Below, one piece after another: positions 14,440 to 18,057 of a stretch of 18,057 bases of DNA. This DNA comes from M2408 sp044348665 (lineage in GTDB: Bacteria > Bacteroidota > Bacteroidia > Flavobacteriales_D > Crocinitomicaceae): NCBI GenBank assembly GCA_044348665.1, contig JBIKSI010000069.1, positions 1 to 18,057 on the forward strand, read 5' to 3'. The notes under the pieces are model-generated. The model saw nothing but the letters and a program-made list of their open reading frames with translations. It was not told the origin of the DNA and did not search any database. Each line of letters begins with the position of its first letter. Within the stretch, counting starts at the first letter, position 1. The position numbers and the translations under genes were made by a program.

Positions 14440-14536
14440 GATTTTTCGATTATTGGATCATTGGACTCAATTCTCATTAAAATCGACAATTTTTGAATCG
14501 AAAAATCGAAAAATCAAGAAATCCAAAAATCTAAAA
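14440..14536. repeat. 8-bp periodic repeats forming an inverted array between two genes
   Basis: Downstream, five units of 8 bp run without interruption: ATCGAAAA (14497), ATCGAAAA (14505), ATCAAGAA (14513), ATCCAAAA (14521), ATCTAAAA (14529). Upstream, ATTTTTCG (14441), ATTATTGG (14449) and ATCATTGG (14457) have the same period and are roughly their reverse complement; GATTTTTCGAT (14440-14450) pairs perfectly with ATCGAAAAATC at 14497-14507 or 14505-14515. The region could fold into a slipping hairpin that ends the ABC transporter mRNA and shapes the leader of the next gene. Confidence 0.65.
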
Positions 14537-14540
14537 AAAG

Positions 14541-15404
14541 ATGGATAAAAAATTAGGATTAAATATAGGAGGAGTTCCAGAGCATTTCAATTTACCTTGG
14601 AGACTCGCGATTGAGGAAGGGAAATTTCGTGATGCAGGAATTAATCTGCATTGGAGTGATATGAGTGGAGGAACTGGTCAAATGATTAAAGGTTTGCAAA
14701 CTGGAACGTTAGACATTGCCGTTTTACTTACCGAAGGAATTACAAAGGCTATTTTACAAGGATTAAATGCAAAAATTATTAAGGTGTACATCACAACACC
14801 TTTGCGTTGGGGAATCCACGTTCCTTATCGTTCTGATATTCAAGAAGTTTCACAGCTAGAAGGAAAAACTTTCGCCATTTCAAGAGAAGGTTCTGGTTCG
14901 CATTTGATGTCTTATGTAATCGCTGACCAAAACAATTGGAACACCAAAGAGTTGAAATTCAATATTATAGGTGATATTTACGGTGGACTTTGGGCTTTGG
15001 AACACAATGAAGCACAAGCATTTTTGTGGGAAAAATACACTACCTTTCCTTTTACTGAACAAGAAAAATGTAGGTACATTGATGAAGTGATTACGCCTTG
15101 GCCATGTTTTGTGATTGCAGTTCGAAATGAAATTTATGATAATTTTCAAGATGAATTAGCTGAAATGTGCAAGATTGTTTTTGATCGTGCAGACAACATG
15201 AAAAAAAACAAACAAACGGCTGACATCATCAGTTGGAGGTACAATTTGCGTCAAAAACAAGTCAAAAAATGGTTAACTGAAACCGATTGGAACTATGAAG
15301 GCATTGAATATCCTTTAGCCTTTGAAAAAACGGTATCTTATTTATTAAAATTAGAGCTAATTTCGGCAGAAGAAGCAGAAGATTGGAGAACGAAGTTGTT
15401 CTAA
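14541..15404 (+). CDS. Cytoplasmic substrate-binding-protein-like (NMT1/THI5 / Ca3427-like) protein
   Basis: A 287-residue type 2 periplasmic-binding-protein fold without a signal peptide: the sequence starts directly with the first beta strand (KKLGLNIGGVPEHFNLPWRLAIEEG), so it should stay in the cytoplasm. Typical pieces of the NMT1/THI5 or SsuA-like group are GLQTGTLDIAVLLTEG (51-66, first-lobe ligand loop), LEGKTFAISREGSGSHLMSYV (about 106-126) and LWALEHNEAQAFLWEKY. The GVPEHFNLPW start recalls the Ca3427-like family of signal-less proteins also found in fungi; I assign this from memory of the pattern. No transport permease or ATPase of the matching importer type is adjacent, since the upstream ABC gene is an exporter. 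The ligand and role are unknown. The stop overlaps that of the GNAT gene by 4 bp. Confidence 0.75.
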   Translation: MDKKLGLNIGGVPEHFNLPWRLAIEEGKFRDAGINLHWSDMSGGTGQMIKGLQTGTLDIAVLLTEGITKAILQGLNAKIIKVYITTPLRWGIHVPYRSDIQEVSQLEGKTFAISREGSGSHLMSYVIADQNNWNTKELKFNIIGDIYGGLWALEHNEAQAFLWEKYTTFPFTEQEKCRYIDEVITPWPCFVIAVRNEIYDNFQDELAEMCKIVFDRADNMKKNKQTADIISWRYNLRQKQVKKWLTETDWNYEGIEYPLAFEKTVSYLLKLELISAEEAEDWRTKLF

Positions 15405-15883
15405 AGTTCTTTTAGCATCAAAATGTTACAGGCAAAGTGACCTGAATTACCTAATCTTTCTGGGATGTGTTTGAAGCCTGCTTGTTCATACATTCCAACT
15501 GCTTTATCTAATTCTGGTAAAGATTCCAAATAAACCGAGCTGTACCTTTGCTTTTTGGCTTGATGTAAACACATTTCCATCAACTTTTTACCAATGCCTT
15601 TGCCTCGAAAACTTGATTTTACATAAAATTTGACTAATTCGATGCATTTTTCGGGTAAACCTTTTGTTGGAAACAAACCACAACCACCGACGAGTTCTCC
15701 TTCATAACATGCAACAAAATAGACGGAGTTTTCATTTTGAAATAATTCAAATAAATGATCCGTTGTTGGGTCTGTAAATACAGTTCCTGGCTGATTTACG
15801 CCATATTCTGTCAAAACTCCTCGCATTAATTCAGCAAGTTCACGGTTATCACTTTTTTGTATTTCTCGGTAAACTACATTCAT
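15401..15883 (-). CDS. GNAT-family N-acetyltransferase
   Basis: Transfers an acetyl group from acetyl-CoA to an amine; the substrate is unknown. The 160 residues form a single GNAT domain. Motif A, LVKFYVKSSFRGKGIGKKLM (83-102), holds the pyrophosphate-binding RGKGIG loop. GELVGGCGLFP (62-72) is the preceding beta hairpin, and AVGMYEQAGFKHIPE (128-142) is motif B, with Tyr132 as a possible general acid. Its 3' end overlaps the convergent binding-protein gene by 4 bp. A TAACTTTG element lies 4 nt before its ATG. It is a single-gene unit. Confidence 0.92.
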   Translation of the reverse strand: MNVVYREIQKSDNRELAELMRGVLTEYGVNQPGTVFTDPTTDHLFELFQNENSVYFVACYEGELVGGCGLFPTKGLPEKCIELVKFYVKSSFRGKGIGKKLMEMCLHQAKKQRYSSVYLESLPELDKAVGMYEQAGFKHIPERLGNSGHFACNILMLKEL

Positions 15884-15887
15884 GATG

Positions 15888-15895
15888 CAAAGTTA
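15888..15895 (-). promoter_or_regulatory. -7 element directly before the GNAT gene
   Basis: On the minus strand TAACTTTG (15895-15888), then 4 nt, then the ATG (15883-15881). It matches TAnnTTTG, but no TTTG is present at the usual -33 distance. Confidence 0.45.
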
Positions 15896-15976
15896 GGGAA
15901 TTCAATTAGTTTGATGTTATTTTTTTTAGCATCGTAAAAATAAAAATCGCTATTATTATCTTTAATTCTGAATAAA

Positions 15977-17059
15977 TCAGTAATCTTTAAACTTCTCCCA
16001 TCTAACAGACCTTACATTTTTGAAAAAATATAAATATTGCGCTTTCAAGGTATAAAATATAAGTTGAAAAGTTCGTTTTAAATGATTATTAATTATCACC
16101 GCGAACAAAACAAGTGCAGCAACTATTGAACTTGAAATTAATTCATTAAAATTTTGAATAAATAAATTTATAAAAATATTCAGAAAAAGCAGTAAGAATA
16201 AAATTGGAACCAAAAGTTTTGAGTATTTGGACATTATGAAATGAAATCTATTCGAAAAGGACATTTTTCTAAGTAGTTCAAAGTGCCGGAATAAAGATAA
16301 CAATAATCCTCTTGTTAGTCTTTGAATCCGTTCTTCAGCATAATAGTTTACAAATTTTGCATCTTGTATTACGGCGTCATCAGCTTGCTTGATTTTTAAA
16401 TTTCTTGATAAAGCTGAGGCTAATACGTACAAATCATCAAAAATTATATTTGATGGTATGACGGATGTGGTTGACTTACGCTGGACATAAAGTGCTCCAT
16501 AAATATTCATAGCATTAGAATCTAGTGATTTTCGTAAATTCATCAAATTAATGTAATTTCTGATACTATTTTTAGGGGTATTTACATTTATTAACGTCGA
16601 ATTCACAATATCTACCTGTTCTAATTCAAGTTTTTTAAGGAGATTAAAAATAGAGTTTTTTACCATTATTTGTCTGCAATCAGAAAAAACAAGAAATTCA
16701 TTTTTTGCCCTTGAAATCGCAAAGTTTAAGGATTCAATCTTAGAATTATTTTCCTCAAAAATAAAGACCTTAATTCTTAAATCATGAAGATGTGAATGCA
16801 ATATTGAATTAGTTTGATCTGTGGAACCGGCTGAAACGATAATAAATTCACTTCCGGGTAACCAAATTGGTTCTACTAGAATTTCTTTTATTTTTCGGTC
16901 CACATTTCGCTCCTCATTACTCACAATCATTATGACACTCACTGCTTTTTTTAAAGTGTAATCTTGAATGTTGGTTTTTTTGCTTCTGATTCTTACAATT
17001 TCAAAAAATGGATACAGAATGATCAGGAAAATAATAACGAGATGAATTAATTTTATCAT
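15977..17059 (-). CDS. Membrane GT2-family glycosyltransferase
   Basis: A 360-residue inner-membrane glycosyltransferase, probably adding sugars to a cell-surface polysaccharide from a nucleotide-sugar donor. An N-terminal membrane helix (about 3-22) precedes a GT-A domain: VSVIMIVSNEERNVDRKI (40-57), SAGSTDQT (76-83), FSDCRQ (125-130, at the DxD position but with D-x-R), FDDLYV (208-213, the usual acceptor-base ED region) and ERIQRLTRG (243-251, similar to the Q/RxxRW area). Two more membrane helices follow (about 281-303 and 308-326). The fold is that of processive or membrane-bound GT2 enzymes, although the Arg in place of the second DxD Asp and the lack of a clear RW make processivity doubtful. 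It overlaps the deacetylase gene by 4 bp (ATGA), so the two are translationally coupled. Confidence 0.88.
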   Translation of the reverse strand: MIKLIHLVIIFLIILYPFFEIVRIRSKKTNIQDYTLKKAVSVIMIVSNEERNVDRKIKEILVEPIWLPGSEFIIVSAGSTDQTNSILHSHLHDLRIKVFIFEENNSKIESLNFAISRAKNEFLVFSDCRQIMVKNSIFNLLKKLELEQVDIVNSTLINVNTPKNSIRNYINLMNLRKSLDSNAMNIYGALYVQRKSTTSVIPSNIIFDDLYVLASALSRNLKIKQADDAVIQDAKFVNYYAEERIQRLTRGLLLSLFRHFELLRKMSFSNRFHFIMSKYSKLLVPILFLLLFLNIFINLFIQNFNELISSSIVAALVLFAVIINNHLKRTFQLIFYTLKAQYLYFFKNVRSVRWEKFKDY

Positions 17060-17733
17060 ACAAGTAACTTTTTAAGAACAAATTTGAATTGTAATTTTGA
17101 ATTGAATATCAATTGAAAAAAATCATTTTTTTGATTCAACGCTTTCTTTAAAAAAACCAAATTAGTATTACTTTTTACATTAATTCGATGCTGAAGTAAA
17201 TCCTCTTCATAATTAGAAAAGCCCTCTGTTGTATAAATTTTTTTATATCCAGCAGATTTTATCTTTTCAATTACCCTTTTGTTATAAAGTCCCATTGGTA
17301 GAGAAAAACTATCAATTTTTGCTTGAATAATCTCTTCTGTGAGTTCCTTTGAAAATTTTAACTCATTTTCAAGCGTTTTATCATCCAATTTTCTCAAATC
17401 TACATGATTGTATCCATGAGATCCTATCAAAAATCCTTCATCAAAAATTAATTTCGTTTGAGTTCTTTTTTCGAGGTTATTTTGTATGGAATTTCCAATA
17501 ACAAAAAAAATGGCAGGTAATTCTAACTGCTTTAGGATAGGTAAAACTAATTGATAATCAGGCAAATGCCCATCATCAAAACTGAGATTTACATTGCAGG
17601 TATTCAATTGAATATAATTCAACAATTCTTCTAATTTATCTTGGTGTAAACTATAAATAGGATCATGATGGTAACTAATTTCATCGTTAAAGATGGAATG
17701 AAAATTTAAAGTGTATTTTTTATTACTTTTCAT
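17056..17733 (-). CDS. Polysaccharide deacetylase (NodB/CE4 domain)
   Basis: Removes N- or O-acetyl groups from a polysaccharide or its lipid-linked precursor. The CE4 motifs are present in 225 residues: motif 1 LSFDDG (50-55; D53 catalytic base, D54 metal ligand), motif 2 GSHGYNH (104-110; H106 and H110 metal ligands), motif 3 FSLPMGLYN (143-151, the FxxPxGxY form). There is no signal peptide or membrane segment, so it should act on the cytoplasmic side or be peripheral. The 4-bp overlap with the downstream glycosyltransferase shows they work in the same pathway, probably capsule, exopolysaccharide or O-antigen synthesis. The C-terminal 30 residues are basic and hydrophobic (FKFVLKKLLV) and could touch the membrane. 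Confidence 0.92.
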   Translation of the reverse strand: MKSNKKYTLNFHSIFNDEISYHHDPIYSLHQDKLEELLNYIQLNTCNVNLSFDDGHLPDYQLVLPILKQLELPAIFFVIGNSIQNNLEKRTQTKLIFDEGFLIGSHGYNHVDLRKLDDKTLENELKFSKELTEEIIQAKIDSFSLPMGLYNKRVIEKIKSAGYKKIYTTEGFSNYEEDLLQHRINVKSNTNLVFLKKALNQKNDFFQLIFNSKLQFKFVLKKLLV

Positions 17734-17754
17734 TTTCTATGGAACGATTTTGAT

Positions 17755-17922
17755 CTAAAATGGTTGGTGTTTCTTCAACTTTAAAGCTAATTCATATAGG
17801 GAAATTAATAATTCATCCATTTCATAATTGCAAAATTCTTTATGAAGCTCTATTTTCTCAAGTTCTACCATTTCTTGTCGTGTAATATTTTCTTTTATTA
17901 TTTCAAATTTCTTTTCAAACAT
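17755..17922 (-). CDS. Small 55-codon ORF upstream of the deacetylase
   Basis: The frame runs from ATG (17922-17920) to TAG (17757-17755). It ends 21 bp before the deacetylase ATG, on the same strand, so they would share an mRNA. The 55-residue product starts MFEKKFEIIKENITRQEMVE, is rich in Glu, Lys and Leu and looks entirely helical, possibly coiled coil. It has no membrane segment and no recognisable family motif. An in-frame TGA lies only three codons upstream of the ATG (17934-17932), at the apparent edge of the insertion sequence. This could be a complete small gene, or the 3' end of a longer gene cut by that insertion. Confidence 0.5.
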   Translation of the reverse strand: MFEKKFEIIKENITRQEMVELEKIELHKEFCNYEMDELLISLYELALKLKKHQPF

Positions 17923-17960
17923 ATTTTTATATCACTAGTGTCCGATAAAAAAATCTTGTA

Positions 17961-18028
17961 AAAGTGGGGATTTCTGTTACGAATTCCCCACTTTCATGTA
18001 ATTTGGTCTTGCAAACATAAATTACATG
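17961..18028 (+). promoter_or_regulatory. Two hairpins in the IS leader, the second holding the transposase start codon
   Basis: Hairpin 1: AAAGTGGGGA (17961-17970) / TCCCCACTTT (17985-17994), with a 14-nt loop. Hairpin 2 starts at the next base: CATGTAATTT (17995-18004) / AAATTACATG (18019-18028), with a 14-nt loop, and its right arm ends with the ATG start codon. On an mRNA entering from outside the IS both would form and hide the start, which resembles the protection against read-through seen in IS10 and other elements. Confidence 0.6.
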
Positions 18029-18057
18029 AGTAAAAGTAACCATTTTTTCGGTCAATC
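18026..18057 (+). CDS. Start of an IS4-family (DUF4372-type) transposase, 3' end outside window
   Basis: Ten codons are visible, MSKSNHFFGQ, followed by TC of the next codon. This beginning is characteristic of Bacteroidota IS4-type transposases with an N-terminal DUF4372 domain, which start with a short basic segment and YFFGQP- or FFGQP-like residues. The DDE catalytic core would be outside the window. The upstream hairpins and the end-like sequence support an insertion sequence. The match covers only ten residues and comes from memory of the family. Confidence 0.6.
   Translation, partial: MSKSNHFFGQ

Larger units (their letters stand above)
17935..18057 (+). mobile_element. Left end of an IS4-like insertion sequence (runs off the window)
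   Basis: A transposase start at 18026 is preceded by about 90 bp of structured leader. The presumed end, near TAGTGTCCGATAAAA (about 17936-17950), looks like a terminal repeat. The edge is approximate because the other end, and so the terminal inverted repeat and target duplication, cannot be seen. The leader contains two consecutive hairpins: 17961-17994 and 17995-18028. Confidence 0.6.

Noticed and set aside
14497..14536. A CRISPR array in the 8-bp repeats
   Set aside because: Units are contiguous, with no unique spacers, and far too short; it is a tandem repeat.

Overview
The window looks like a low-GC member of the Bacteroidota, most likely a flavobacterium-like (Flavobacteriales) chromosome. 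Several genes are preceded by the Bacteroidota-type promoter (TTTG, about 20 bp, TAnnTTTG), and the starts lack Shine-Dalgarno sequences. The gene families fit as well: a TerB/LETM1-like 'biofilm-associated' protein, a SPOR protein, and an MFS carrier typical of the group.

Layout. (1) Positions 1-4382 are the end of an integrated accessory island. It holds the 3' end of a truncated secreted-looking protein gene, an orphan 103-aa gene, and a two-gene Type II restriction-modification system. In that system a C5-cytosine methyltransferase faces a BglII/BstYI-like nuclease, tail to tail with a 17-bp overlap, between two copies of a short direct repeat. A two-gene leftward unit follows (126-aa membrane-anchored protein, then a 100-aa excisionase-like HTH protein). 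The island ends at 4383-4424 in the 3' part of a tRNA-Asn gene (anticodon loop to discriminator base, 5' half missing) and that tRNA's terminator. This is the footprint of integration into tRNA-Asn; the intact tRNA and the integrase should lie to the left, outside the window.

(2) Positions 4527-15883 are core-like chromosome: an MFS transporter and the TerB/LETM1-like protein (+), then pheT, a SPOR protein, a short MscS-type channel, a HAD nucleotidase, a small membrane protein and upp (all -). The upp to MscS genes are closely packed and probably form one operon (uracil salvage, nucleotide housekeeping). Divergently, a fused ABC exporter and a cytoplasmic substrate-binding-like protein follow on the + strand, and the latter ends against a GNAT acetyltransferase gene (-).

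(3) Positions 15977-18057 look like the edge of a cell-surface polysaccharide region. A membrane GT2 glycosyltransferase overlaps a NodB-type polysaccharide deacetylase by 4 bp, a 55-codon small ORF precedes them, and the left end of an IS4-like insertion sequence sits just beyond it. The first codons of the IS transposase are visible at the window end, with the start codon inside a predicted hairpin.

The points most worth a second look are the tRNA-Asn island boundary with clustered TGCAACA motifs, the repeat-flanked R-M cassette with an altered active-site position, a recurring promoter placed exactly 4 nt before ATG (possible leaderless mRNAs), and the IS junction beside the small ORF.
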